Positions 23,840 through 38,300 of a DNA stretch of 64,000 bases are shown piece by piece. Numbering within the stretch: the stretch's first letter is position 1; each line of letters opens with the position of its first letter. Made by a program: the position numbers and the translations under genes. The notes below the pieces were generated by a model. It worked only from the letters and a program-made list of their open reading frames with translations, was not told the DNA's origin and did no database searches. Origin of the DNA: Sipunculus nudus (taxonomy: Eukaryota > Annelida > Sipuncula > Golfingiida > Sipunculidae); NCBI GenBank assembly GCA_026874595.1, contig CM049322.1, positions 9,192,400 through 9,256,399 on the forward strand. Reading direction: 5' to 3'.

Positions 23840-26300
23840 AACTGATTTAAAACCAAACTGTTTATACTGTTCATAATTTGCTATATATAAAATATCTGAC
23901 TGAACACAGAAAATAGTTTTGTATCAAATACGGATTAACTTTGTGGATAATAATTGAATGTATAAGTATGTGAATCATGGAAACTTTTTTGCGTTACTGG
24001 ATGTTTTAATGTATGACAGCCAGTGTAAGTGAGATTTGATCTTTATAATTTTGCAAGATGGCGGCACTGTTCATCACTTACCTTCACTGTTTGCTGTATT
24101 ATTCGGCAGCAGGAATCAATATACCACTCATTTCGGTTCTTGTTTGAAAGAGTAAAATTCAACGCAGCTTTATCTGACTTTATGTATTCTCCCAAGACTC
24201 CTGAATGCAAAATGCATACACTGAGCATGAAGTACTACACGAATAACCGGGCCTCTTCCCCCGGTAATATATCTAACCTTTCCAGTAACAATGCTTGCAA
24301 TGAGGCGAATTCATACTTGCAAATATCGATCATAAAATCTAGAGGAAACAGTAAACTTATACATATATAAAGCCTCATTATTAACGACAGGCCTCTCATA
24401 GAAACTACCATATCTACGATACTTCAAACTTTGTTTGAATAAAGACCAACTCTTCGTTGATGTACACGCCCAAATAGAGGAGTGGACGTATGCAATCGAT
24501 GTCGTGAATTGCTTCTCAGACCAGACATTGCAACTGCTAGCCTTAGGTATTTATAGGAATGGATTATATGATAACGTACAGTTAACGTTGATATTCCAAC
24601 CAGCCAAATAATGGTTACAGTATTGAACATTTTCTTCAGCTTTGGAAATATGTCAATGTTAATTGAATTATGTCCATTGTGGAAGAACACTGGGCTCTGT
24701 CTGTGAAGCTGCTCGCTGAATAAAGAGTATCGGCTGACCGAAACACCAACGTGGTTATTTTGAAACTCACATGGAAAGATTCGCCATTTATTATAAATCG
24801 ACTCTTATTATGACATTTCAGTCTATGCTTCTGTACTTTGATAATATCTATGAAATGTTGCATTGCACATTATTCTAAGTAGGTTAAGAACCTGTGCGTT
24901 TTATAATTCACCCTTAAGAATTGCGGGTTGTTTATGAGAATTAAGAGACACCAAGATTTAATTATTTTTCAATCACAGGTGTAGCTTATATTGTTGGCAA
25001 TGTTATCATCGGAACAGAATTATTACCAAAAGGTCGAAACGTATTGATTAAAAACTGCTGGAATAAGTTTATTATAAAAAGTAAGGTCTCAAAGAGTCAT
25101 TGGTGTCCTTGGTGGGCTTATAGATATACGTTCTGGTCAAATACATATGAAAGCATTCTCCACCAATAAAATTAACTTACCGTACCGCTTTGCAATGGAC
25201 AATAAAGTGTTATTCTTTCTGGTATATACTATTCTGTTGTCAAACTTGTAGAAAAGGTAGAAATGTCAATAAAACATGTTTTAGGATAATATTTAATACT
25301 AATAGTAACATATACCATAACTAGAGAGCATGAGTTTAACGACATGATATGTGGGGAATTTTGGAAGACAAGAGATCTGTAATACGGGGAGAGCGACATT
25401 TGAGCTTATGGCAATCGTTAAAACTTCGCGGTTCTTTGATCTTTAGCGGCTAGCCGATCAAAGTTTGAAGCTTGTGCAGCGTGCGTGGCCATCTAATTTT
25501 CGTAAGGCCTTTCCTGATAGGATGCGAGGTGTGCTGGGGTGAGCTGTTGGGGTACTAGGTGTGGAAAGTACGAGCGCATTGGCCCTCTCTGTGGCTACGT
25601 TTTTTCACTTATAAGTGTCTGTGTAGTGCCCACGACAAGGCCAATGGTCCGCCTGATGGCTGAATTGAAGTTGATTTGCTCAACTTAAGCTGACGACACA
25701 CACACCTTTCGGTTTGAGTAAATCTAATGCACGGGTCTGCGAATCAGTGCCGGGTTCATAAAATAAATACTTAATTCACCACAACAAATTCAAACTCAGT
25801 GGAACGCTTTTCTAATTGCTCTCGAATCGCTCTGTGATTACTAACAAATTTATTGTTGATTTATAAAGTTATTTTTCTGTTATCATTCCTATTATTGTTG
25901 GACTATTAACTGATTTGTGTCTTGGTATTTGAAAAAACACAGACAGGGCAGATTTTCAAGTACAAGGACGACATTCTTCACAAGTTTGGTGAGAATGCGA
26001 ACAGTGTTGGTAAACGTCTGTGTGTGTGTTCATGCCCAATGAGAACATCACCTTGCTTGTGTAGAAATGATTACGAAAGGCTTGCGGTATGAACGGAAAT
26101 AATTATTCAACAATTTATTATTAATGTAAATGTTTTAATTAAATGTTTAAATAGTTGTATATCCCATTTTGAATTTAATTATACACATTTAACTCTTTGC
26201 CCAAAAGTGTTATTTCTTTTCTTGCACAACTTACTTATACGTTACAAATAGACTGTAGTTGAAGCAATCGTGTCAGCAAAACTTTCAGCTTGCTGTGAAT
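19112..26300. other. Intergenic region, nothing recognised
   Basis: About 7 kb of AT-rich DNA lies between the divergently oriented receptor and lipocalin genes. Open frames here are short (113 codons at most, 24029-24370) and match no family I know. Somewhat more GC-rich patches near 23100-23450 and 25430-25760 may be decayed transposons, but I could find no termini. Confidence 0.5.
23790..23836. repeat. (AT)n microsatellite
   Basis: AT tract interrupted by single A insertions. Confidence 0.9.
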
Positions 26301-26379
26301 GTAGAATAAGATGATCATAGAGCTATCTTTATATTCAGGACATAGAAGAAGAAAAGGTAGCAGTGTAACTATAAGTAGA

Positions 26380-27215
26380 CATAGTAGCCGTTGTATTAGT
26401 AGAAGTGAAAGGAGTAAAAGCAGCACTAGGAGTAGTTGAAATTATACTAGTGCTAGTAGTAGAAGTAATAATAATAAAACTCTTAGTAGATATTGAAGAT
26501 GCAGTAGCAGTTGTAGAAGTATTAGCAGAAGAAGTAGAAGTTGAAGTCGTGGAAATTGTAGTAGAAATTGTAGTAGTAGTTATTGAAGTAGTGCCAGTAG
26601 TAAAAGTAGAAGAAGTAGTAAGGCAATAGGAGTAGTGATAGAGGCACTAGTAGTAGATATAGGAGTCGCAGAAGTAGTAGTAGTAGTAGCAGTATCAGTA
26701 GTAGTAGTAGTAGTTGGAGTAGTAGTAGTAGAAGCTGAAGAAGTAGTAATAGATGTAGTAGAAGTAGTAGTAGTACCAGCAACAGCAGTACTTGTAGCAG
26801 TAACAAATGGTACTGGTAATAGTAGAAGTAGACGTCGGAGTACCTGGTCTAGTAGTGAATTTCAAAATAATCATGTAGTAGTAATAGTAGTAGTAGTAAT
26901 AGTAGTGATGGTAGTAACAGTAGCAGTAGTAGTAGTAATAGTAGGATTAGTAGAAGTAGTAGAAGTAGTATTACCTGTGGTAGTAGCAGGTGGTAGTCGA
27001 AGTATTTTGTACGATTAAAATCGTAGGAATAGTAGTAGTAAAAGTAGAAGTAGCAGCAGCATTAATAGTTTAAATGGTAGATGTAATTTTAACTGAAGTA
27101 GTAGTAGTAGTATTGGTTGTCGTTATTGTCGTAGTTGTAGCTGTAGTTATTTTTTGTAGTTGTAATTGTATGTTTAGAAGTAGTATAAGTTGTTGTGGTT
27201 GTTACTGTAGTAGCC
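26380..27215. repeat. Degenerate GTA/GAA-rich trinucleotide tract
   Basis: Over 800 bp the plus strand is built mostly of GTA, with GAA, GCA and ATA variants. This produces spurious long frames of valine, glutamate and leucine on both strands. Two interruptions near 26815-26870 and 26995-27030 are not repetitive. The composition and period of 3 mark it as a diverged microsatellite. Confidence 0.85.
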
Positions 27216-27571
27216 AAGAGACAATGGTAAGGGTCTTGTCTTTTTGTACGGCTTTGTAGAATGAACCATCAACCGACCTTTTCTGCTCTTCCTTTCTTCA
27301 GTGAGGATGGAATTTCTAAGTTCCTCTGCGAACTCGAACCTAGAAAGGATGGTCTATCTCCAGGTATCTTGATCTGATGCTAGGCTCTCTCAATTTCACA
27401 TCCACCCTTGCAGACCGCAGGTCTACTTGGGATCCCCTCAGCATTCATTCTATGAAAAAATTCGAACCAGCGCAAGCGGTGTAGACATAGACCGGTTTCT
27501 CCGCAAGTTTCAATGCGAGTGAATAATCCCGGATAGATGCATGCACACTACATGATATATGTGCATTGTGC

Positions 27572-27611
<40 letters not shown>
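27572..27611. repeat. (AT)n microsatellite flanking foldback 1
   Basis: Perfect AT tract about 50 bp left of the left arm of the inverted repeat at 27661-28007. Confidence 0.95.
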
Positions 27612-27613
<2 letters not shown>

Positions 27614-27660
27614 TGATAGACCAAACAGAAGCGGCAAAGTGCTTTATATGATTGACAGTG

Positions 27661-28004
27661 AGCTATATACTACATGTAAAATACGTCAGTGTGTCATCCC
27701 ATGGCAACTTTGAATTTCTCTCCGTAACTGTGTTTACTCTTTGGCGATCATCAGGCAAGTGTAAAACCCATTGAGCAGGAATGATTACGGACAATTACAA
27801 CTCAACAAGCGACATGATCTAAACTCAAAGTGTCGTCATTCAGGAAAACCACCGGACCGCACAAAAAACAAATGACCACTGTGAATCTCTATGACGAGTA
27901 CCCCGTCGCCTGATGATCGCCAAGGCGTGCACACAATTATACCCTCTGGCGTGAAACTGTTACCATGGGTAAGACACACACTGACCTGTTTTACATGTAG
28001 TATA

Positions 28005-28007
<3 letters not shown>
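27661..28007. repeat. Imperfect inverted repeat (foldback 1), arms about 100 bp
   Basis: The left arm 27661-27758 and right arm 27908-28007 are reverse complements with small gaps. Shared blocks include TACTACATGTAAAA, GTCAGTGTGT, CCCATGG and TTGGCGATCATCAGGC. The spacer is about 150 bp. AT tracts lie outside both arms, as expected of a foldback or MITE-like insertion. Confidence 0.75.

Positions 28008-28008
<1 letters not shown>

Positions 28009-28075
<67 letters not shown>
28009..28075. repeat. (AT)n microsatellite between two foldbacks
   Basis: Perfect AT tract of about 66 bp, immediately between foldback 1 and foldback 2. Confidence 0.95.
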
Positions 28076-28080
<5 letters not shown>

Positions 28081-28085
28081 TACAT

Positions 28086-28303
28086 GTGGGCCCGAGTATA
28101 GAATCCGGCCTACATTTCAAACATGGGTCTACACGGACAGGACCGTCTCATATTTGTATTAATCAACATAAGCAATGACATGCCTGATGATATGACATCA
28201 TCATTTCTCTTACTTTTCCATTACATGAATCCTAAACATAATTATGTCCGTCCGTATACACCCATTACCTCGTCCACGTAGGCCGGATTCTATGATCACT
28301 CCT
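28086..28303. repeat. Imperfect inverted repeat (foldback 2), arms about 55-60 bp
   Basis: The left arm 28086-28143 and right arm 28245-28303 are reverse complements. The shared core is TAGAATCCGGCCTAC, with ATGGGT and ACGGAC further in. The spacer is about 100 bp. It directly follows foldback 1 and its AT tract, so the two may be parts of one insertion. Confidence 0.7.
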
Positions 28304-28912
28304 GAACCAAGCCAAATGGGAACTTTATACATAAATGCAAAAAAAAAAAAAAAAAATGCCACCGGGGGGGGGGAGGACCAGACATATTTTACTTGTCCTC
28401 TTAGAGACCACTGATGTCGAGCACTGTTCATATGTAAACCTGAAATATATAATCACAAAGCAAATATAATTTATAAAATTTTATATTTCTAGTGTAGCAC
28501 ACAGACAAATTGAGCCATTCTTTAAATATAATCTCTGCACTTCGAGACCACTCTACACCTATAAAACTGAGAACTCCCAGAGAAAAACGGACACATCTAG
28601 AATTCTGACTTTAGTCATGAGACTGTTCTCCGTCGGTCTTAATTTATAATATTATGACTGCATTCCAGCGTCTGTGATTCAGTTCGCTGGAAAGTTACAG
28701 AAGTTGTCCAATGCTCATGAATCTACTTCTGTCTGCGGGAGTACCTAGACTGCTGTCTGCTGAATGCCCGTCCTGCGTGCAGGACATGGTAACGTCATAG
28801 TACAGCGTGTTCATGTACAAACTGCCTCATCGCTGAAGCATAACTAAATCAGAAGAGTGGTCTAAGAAAATCCGAAACACCGTGAATCTGACAACAAAAA
28901 AATACCGTGTTA

Positions 28913-28967
<55 letters not shown>

Positions 28968-29128
28968 ATGTACACAGACGCACGGATTAGATGGCACACA
29001 ACACCTCTTCTTTCGTTCCGCTGGGTGATAAAAATAACTGCCATAACAGACGTGTGACAACTCACGTAAAGCGCTCGTTCACAAGTTTACTGACGCTCTC
29101 CAGTGTTTTTTGCCGCCTGTTTCTTCAG
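28304..29128. promoter_or_regulatory. Presumed 5' region of the lipocalin gene
   Basis: No coding potential is seen. It holds an A17 run at 28339, a G-rich run at 28365 and a 50-bp AT tract at 28915-28964. No clear TATA box is visible; GATAAAAATAA at 29026 is the nearest AT element. The promoter assignment rests only on position ahead of exon 1. Confidence 0.3.
28915..28964. repeat. (AT)n microsatellite
   Basis: Perfect AT tract about 240 bp upstream of the lipocalin start codon region. Confidence 0.95.
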
Positions 29129-29202
29129 CCGTGGAATCGGGTTTAAGATATATCCAGAACGGAGAAGTGCGCTTAGTCCATCCCTGTATCTTTATAGCAA
29201 AG

Positions 29203-29310
29203 ATGCGTTTTCATTGGCTTTTACTGATTGTGACATCCTTGGTTACAGGGATCAGTTCAGAATGCCGACTCTCTAAAATACCAAGACAAGCAGATTTTGA
29301 TGAGAAATTG
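29203..29310 (+). CDS. Lipocalin exon 1: signal peptide and mature N-terminus
   Basis: It encodes 36 residues, ending DFDEKL before a GTAAGT donor in phase 0. The ATG chosen is the first one giving a signal peptide. The 5' leader (CAGCCGTGGA and TTTATAGCAAA) is conserved in the downstream pseudogene, which supports this as transcribed sequence. Confidence 0.8.
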
Positions 29311-32300
29311 GTAAGTTTTATGAAAACCTATATATATAACTGTAGGATAGATTTTGAGTGACTGTTTTTATGTAACGTGTATTTGATCCATTATATGCAA
29401 TAATTTGTTTCTTTTGTAATATATCACACAAATATGTAAAACCAAATGTTTCAATTATAACAATAGTAACCAGTTTATATTTTACACCATAATAATTAGC
29501 CACTGAGCGATAATGTACATATAAATAAACTTTGCGGACATGTCAAACTTGCATTCACACCTAACGAATGGCTTATGTAGGCATTCATTTTAGGAAATGG
29601 CAAAACAGGCGGCAGGGTGCCGGCAGTTTAGTCCACAGGCTAAACAGCAGGCACAGGCTAAACAGCAGGCACAGGCTAAACAGCCGGCAGGGAAAATTGA
29701 CCTTGCAGGCATTCTAGCACCTAGGCTAAAATGCCGGCAAATGAATGCATGCTCTATTTCAGAGCTTCTGTGTGATACACAATACTTTCCATTATTATTT
29801 TGACAATGAGCTGACAATATAGTGCTGACTTACCAAATTAGATTTGTTGAGTGGGTATTAAAAGTGATATTTTGTGATATTTACAGGGCAGTTTTTACCT
29901 AAATTTAGTTGGCTGGCACATTAGCTGCGTAAAAATGCTAATGAGCAGACAATGGGTAATGTGTGAAAGAACAACTCACGAGAGGTCATACCCTCAAAAT
30001 AAGATCGTCAAAATGCATTAATTACTTTGTGAATAAAATTGATGGCAGATTAGCCCGATCTAATCGGACTCAATATTATAAGCCTTGCCATATATTGATA
30101 TACAATGGCAGGGCCTAATAATATTTAGTCCGATTAAATCGGGCTACTGGCAGATAAATCAAGCAAGCAGCACCAACACATTCTGCCTTAATCGAGGACA
30201 TACCTACCCGTGTGAGTGGAATGGGGTTAACACAGGATAATCAATGAGAATTGAAACATGCTTCAGGGATGTATTTATATGCACTATCAATAATGCTGAA
30301 TAAATTGTTAATAATGTTCATACGGCCGCTTTTATCAGCTGCGGCAACGAGTCTTTTATTTGTTGTAAGCTGATCAGCCGCCTACCAAACAGACGTGAAC
30401 ATACAAGACAGATGCTTAGCATATAAGCGGCGTTTATACATGACATGACCTTTAAAAGGAATAATGAAAAAAACCTGTCTGTTTCTGTGTGCTTACCATA
30501 CAAATATGAGAATAAAGAGTTACGTGCAGAGCATGCATTTTATTTTTTTCTCGAAGAACACCACCCTTTGACGCTCTGGTGAAAGCCGAGGTCATTTTTA
30601 TCAGTCAAGTTTCGGGTCACCACGCAGTTAGTTACTGTATTTGTCCCGTAGGGACATACCATACTGTCTATCATACTGTCTACCATACTGTATAGAATAC
30701 TGTTTACCATTCTGTATACCATACTGTATACAATACTGTATACAACATTGATTACCACACTGTATACAATACATATTACCATACTTAATAACAATTTGTA
30801 TACCCATACTTAATACCATAATGTATACCATACGTATTACCGTACTGAAATCATACGTATAACCATATTGTATCATACATGTTACCCTACTGAATATCAT
30901 ACTGTGCAAAATACTTAATAACGTACTTAATACCATACTGTACACAACACCGTATACCACTCTCTATATCATACTGTATACCATACGCAATACCATACGT
31001 AATACCATACTGTATACCATACTGTATACCTAACTTAATGAGATACGTATTACCATACTGTATACCATGCTGTACACCATACTGTATACCTCACTTAATA
31101 ACATACGTATTACCAAACTGTATACCATAGTGTCACCATACTGTATACCTTACTTAATGAGATACGTATTACCATACTGTATACCGTACTGTACACCATA
31201 CTGTATACCTTACTTAATATAACACGTATTACCAAACTGTATACCATACTGTACACCATACTGTATACCTTACTTAATGACATACGTATTACCATACTGT
31301 ATACCATACTGTACAACATACTGCATACCTTACTTAATAACATACATATTACCTTACTGTATACCATACTGTACACCATACTCTACACCTTACTTAATAA
31401 CATACGTTTTACCATACTGTATACCACACTGTACACCATACTGTACACCTTACCCAATAACGTACGTATTACCATACTGTATACCATACTGTATACAATA
31501 CTGTATACCTTACTTAATAAATTACGTATTACCATACTCTACACCATACTGTACACCATACTGTAAACTTTACTTAATAAAATATGTATTAACATACTGT
31601 ATACCATACTGTACACCATACTGTATACCTTACTTAAAAACATAAGTATTACCATACTGTATACCATGCTGTACACCATACTGTATACCTTACTTATTAA
31701 CATACGCATTGCCATACTGTATACCATACTGTACACCATACTGTATACCTTACTAAATAACATACGTATTACCATACTGTATACCATACTGTACACCATA
31801 CTGTACACCATACTGTATACCTTACTTAATAACATACGTATTACCATACGGTATACCATACTGTGCACGATACTGTATACCTAACTTAATAACATACGTA
31901 TTACCATTCTGTATACCATACTGTACACCATACTGTATACCTTACTTAATAACATACGTATTGCCATTCTGTATACAATACTGTATACCATACTGTATAC
32001 CTTACTTATTAACATACGTATTACCATACTGTATACCATACTGTACACCATACTGTATACCTTACTTAATAACATACGTATTACCATACTGTATACCATA
32101 CTGTACACGATACTGTATACCTTACTTAATAACATACGTATTACCATACTGTATACCTTACTTAATAACATACTGTACACCATACTGCATACCTTACTTA
32201 ATAACATACGTATTACCATACTGTATACCATACTGTACACCATACTGCATACGATACTGCATACCATACTTAATAACATACGTATTGCCATTCTGTATAC

Positions 32301-35300
32301 CATACTGTACACTATACTGTAATCCTTACTTAATAACATACGTATTACCATACTGTATACCATACTGTACACCATACTGCATACCTTACTTATTAACATA
32401 CGTATTACCATACTGTATACCATATTGTACACCATACTGCATACCTTACTTAAGAACATACGTATTACCATACTGTATACCAAACTGTACACCATACTGC
32501 ATACCATACTTAATAACATACGTATTGCCATTCTGTATACAATACTGTACACCATACTGTATACCATACTTAAGAACATACGTATTACCATACTGTATAC
32601 CAAACTGTACACCATACTGCATACCATACTTAATAACATACGTATTACCATACTGTTTACCATACTGTACCCCAGCTGCATACCTTACTTAATAACATAC
32701 GTATTACCATACTGTATACGATACTGTACACCATACTGTATACCTTACTTAATAACATACGTATTACCATACTATATACCATGCTTCACACCATACTATA
32801 TACCTTACTTAATAATATGCGTATTACCATACTCTACACCATACTGTTCACCACACTGTATACCTTACTAAATAACATACGTATTACCATACTGTATACC
32901 GTACTGTACACCATACTGTATACCTCACTTAATAACATGCGTATTTCCATACTCTACACCATACTGTACACTTTATTTAATAACATACATATTACTATAC
33001 TGAATACCATACTGTGCACCATACTGTATACCTTACTTAATAACATACGTATTACCATACTGTATACCTTACTTAATAACATACTGTACACCATACTGTA
33101 TACCTTACTTAATAACATACGTATTACCATACTGTATACCATACTGTACACCATACTGCATACCATACTTAATAACATACGAATTACCATACTGTATACC
33201 TCACTTAATAACATGCGTATTTCCATACTCTACACCATACTGTACACTTTATTTAATAACATACATATTACTATACTGAATACCATACTGTGCACCATAC
33301 TGTATACCTTACTTAATAACATACGTATTACCATACTGTATACCTTACTTAATAACATACTGTACACCATACTGTATACCTTACTTAATAACATACGTAT
33401 TACCATACTGTATACCATACTGTACACCATACTGCATACCATACTGCATACCATACTTAATAACATACGTATTGCTATTCTGTATACCATACTGTACACC
33501 ATACTGCATACCATACTTAATAACATACGTATTACCATACTGTTTACCATACTGTACACCATACTGCATACCTTACTTAATAACATACGAATTACCATAC
33601 TGTATACCATACTGTACACCATACTGTATACCTTACTTAATAACATACGTATTACCATACTATATACCATTCTTCACACCATACTATATACCTTACTTAA
33701 TAACATGCGTATTACCATACTCTACACCATACTGCATACCTTACTTATTAACATACGTATTACCATACTGTATACCATACTGTACACCATACTGCATACC
33801 TTACTTAAGAACATACGTATTACCATACTGTATACCAAACTGTACACCATACTGCATACCATACTTAATAACATACGTATTGCCATTCTGTATACAATAC
33901 TGTACACTATACTGTGTACCTTACTTAATAACATACGTGTTACCATACTATATACCATGCTTTACACCATACTATATACCTTATTTAAAAACATGCGTAT
34001 TACCATACTCTACACCACACTGCATACCTTACTTAATAACATACGTATTACCATACTGAATACCATACTGTACACCATACTGCATACCTTACTTAATAAC
34101 ATACGTATTACCATACTCTACACCATACTGTACACCATACTGTACACTTTACTTAATAACATACGTATTACCATACTGAATACCATACTGTACACCATAC
34201 TGAATACCTTACTTAATAACATACGTATTACCATACTCTACACCATACTGTACACCATACTGTACACTTTACTTAATAAAATACGCATTACCATACTGTA
34301 TACCATACTGTACACCATACTGTATACATTACTGATTAACATACGTATTACCATATTATATACCATGCTTTACACCAGACTATATACCTTACTTAATAAC
34401 ATACGTATTACCATACTGTTTACCTTACTGTACACCATGCTGCATACCATACTTAATAACATACGTATTACCATACTGTATACCATACTGTACACGATAC
34501 TGTATACCTAACTTAATAACACACGTATTACCATACTATATACCATGCTCTACACCATACTATATACCTTACTTAATAACATACGTATTACCATACTGTT
34601 TACCATACTCTACACCACACTGCATACCTTACTTAATAACATACGTATTACCATACTGAATACCATACTGTACACCATGCTGCATACCTTACTTAATAAC
34701 ATACGTATTACCATACTCTACACCATACTGTACACCATACTGTACACTTAACTTAATAAAATACGTATTACCATACTGTATACCATACTCTACACCATAC
34801 TGTATACATTACTGATTAACATACGTATTACCATATTATATACCATGCTTCACACCATACTATATACCTTCCTTAATAACATGCGTATTACCATACTGTA
34901 TACCATACTGTACACCATACTGTATACCTTACTTAATAACGTACGTATTACCATACTGTATACCATACTGTACACTATACTGTGTACCTTACTTAATAAA
35001 ATACGTATTACCATACTACATACCATGCTTTACACCATACTATATACCTTAATTAAAAACATGCGTATTACCATACTCTACACCACACTGCATACCTTAC
35101 TTAATAACATACGTATTACCATACTGAATACCATACTGTACACCATACTGCATACCTTACTTAATGACATACGTATTACCATACTCTACACCATACTGTA
35201 CACCATACTGTACACTTTACTTAATAACATGCGTATTACCATACTGTATACCATACTGTACACCATACTGTATAACTTACTTAATAACGTACGTATTACC

Positions 35301-38300
35301 ATACTGTATACCATACTGTACACCACACTGTATACCTTACTAAATAACATGCGTATTACCATACTCTACACCATACTGCATACCTTACTTAATAACATAC
35401 GTATTACCATACTGTATACCATACTATATACCATACTGTATACCTAACTTAATAACACACGTATTACCATACTATATACCATGCTTTACACCATACTGTA
35501 TACCTTACTTAATAACATGCGTATTACCATACTGTACACCATACTGCATACCTTACTTAATAACATACGTATTACCATACTGTATACCATACTATATACC
35601 ATACTGTATACCTTACTTAATAACAAACGTATTACCATACTGTATACTATACTGTACACTATACTGTGTACCTTACTTAATAACATACGTATTACCATAC
35701 TATATACCATGCTTTACACCATATTATATACCTTAATTAAAAACATGCGTATTACCATACTCTACACCACACTGCATACCTTACTTAATAACATACGTAT
35801 TACCATACTGAATACCATACTGTACACTATACTGCATACCTTACTTAATAACATACGTATTACCATACTCTACACCATACTGTACACCATACTGTACACT
35901 TTACTTAATAAAATACGTATTACCATACTGTATACCATACTGTACACCATACTGTATACCTTACTTAATAACATGCGTATTACCATACTCTACACCATAC
36001 TGTACACTTTACTTAATAACATACGTATTACTATACTGAATACCATACTGTGCACCATACTGTATACCTTACTCAATAACATACGTATTACCATACTGTA
36101 TACCATACTTAATAACATACTGTACACCATACTGTATACCTTACTTAATAACATACGTATTACCATACTGTATACCATACTGTACACCATACTGCATACC
36201 ATACTGCATATCATACTTAATAACATATGTATTGCCATTCTGTATACCATACTGTACACCATACTGTATACCTTACTTAATAACATACGTATTACCATAC
36301 TGTATACCATACTGTACACCATACTGCATACCTTACTTATTAACATACGTATTACCATACTGTATACCATACTGTACACCATACTGCATAGCTTACTTAA
36401 GAACATACGTATTACCATACTGTATACCAAACTGTACACCATACTGCATACCATACTTAATAACATACGTATTACCATACTGTTTACCATACTGTACCCC
36501 AGCTGCATACCTTACTTAATAACATACGTATTACCATACTGTATACCATACTGTACACCATACTGTATACCTTACTTAATAACATACGTATTACCAAACT
36601 ATATACCATGCTTCACACCATACTATATACCTTACTTAATAACATGCGTATTACCATACTGTATACCATACTGTACACCATACTGCGTACCTTACTTAAT
36701 AACATACGTATTACCATACTGTATACCAAACTGTACACCATACTGCATACCTTCCTTAATAACATACGTATTGCCATTCTGTATACAATACTGTACACTA
36801 TACTGTGTACCTTACTTAACAACATACGTATTACCATACTATATACCATGCTTTACACCATACTATATACCTTAATTAAAAACATGCGTATTACCATACT
36901 CTACACCACACTGCATACCTTACTTAATAACATACGTATTACCATACTGAATACCATACTGTACACCATACTGCATACCTTACTTAATAACATACGTATT
37001 ACCATACTCTAAACCATACTGTACACCACACTGTACACTTTACTTAATAACATACGTATTACCATACTGAATACCATACTGTACACCATACTGCATACCT
37101 TACTTAATAACATACGTATTACCATACTCTACACCATTCTGTACACCATACTGTACCCTTTACTTAATAAAATACGTATTACCATACTGTATACCATACT
37201 GTACACCATACTGTATACATTACTGATTAACATACGTATTACCATACTGTATACCATACTATACACCATACGGCATACCTTATTTAATAACATACGTATT
37301 ACCATCTTGTATACCTTACTTAATAACATACGTATTACCATATTGTATACCATAATTTGCTCCATACTTAATACCATATTCAATACCACACGAAATACCA
37401 TACTGTAAACCATACTGTACACCATACTGTAAACCATACTGTATAGTGTATATCATCCTGAATTTCATACGTATTACCATACTGTATACCATACTTAATA
37501 CCACACATAACATTATACGTAATACCATACTGTACACGATACTGTATACCTCACTTAATAAAATACGTATGACCATACCATATACCATGCTTTACACCAT
37601 ACTGTATACCTTACTTAATAACATACGTATTACCATACTGTATACCATACTGTACACCATACTGTATACCTTACTTAATAACATACGTATTACCATTTTG
37701 TAAACCATACTTTACTCCATACTTAATACCATACTTAATACCACACGAAATACCATACTGTATACCATACTGTACACCATACTGTATACCATACTGTAAA
37801 GTGTATACCATACTTAATTTCATACGTATTACCATACTGTATACCATACTTAATACCACACATAATATTATACGTAATACCATACTGTATACCATAAGGT
37901 ATACTGTGTTTAATACCATATTGTATACCATACTTAATATTTAATACCATACTGTACACCATACTGCATACCATACTTAATAACATACGTATTGCCATTC
38001 TGTATACAATACTGTACACTATACTGTGTACCTTACTTAATAACATACGTGTTACCATACTATATACCATGCTTTACACCATACTATATACCTTATTTAA
38101 AAACATGCGTATTACCATACTCTACACCACACTGCATACCTTACTTAATAACATACGTATTACCATACTGAATACCATACTGTACACCATACTGCATACC
38201 TTACTTAATAACATACGTATTACCATACTCTACACCATACTGTACACCATACTGTACACTTTACTTAATAACATACGTATTACCATACTGAATACCATAC

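Noticed and set aside
26522-26806. Leucine-rich open frame on the minus strand (and valine-rich on the plus strand)
   Set aside because: It is translated from a degenerate GTA trinucleotide tract; it is not a transmembrane protein.
27836-28178. Open frames running through (AT)n tracts as YIYIYI or IYIYIY
   Set aside because: They are microsatellite translations, seen also at 18835, 28827, 52559 and 55032.
29590-29817. Cysteine-rich minus-strand frame (CLACACCLACACC)
   Set aside because: It is produced by the 18-bp tandem repeat at 29634-29690 and has no signal peptide or splice context.
32781-34511. Very long open frames (up to about 600 codons) across the satellite on both strands
   Set aside because: They are a side effect of a 60-bp period divisible by 3 and a monomer free of stops in some frames. 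The peptides are simple repeats (ILYTILYTLLNNIRIT, MVYSMVIRMLLSK) and frames are open in several registers at once.
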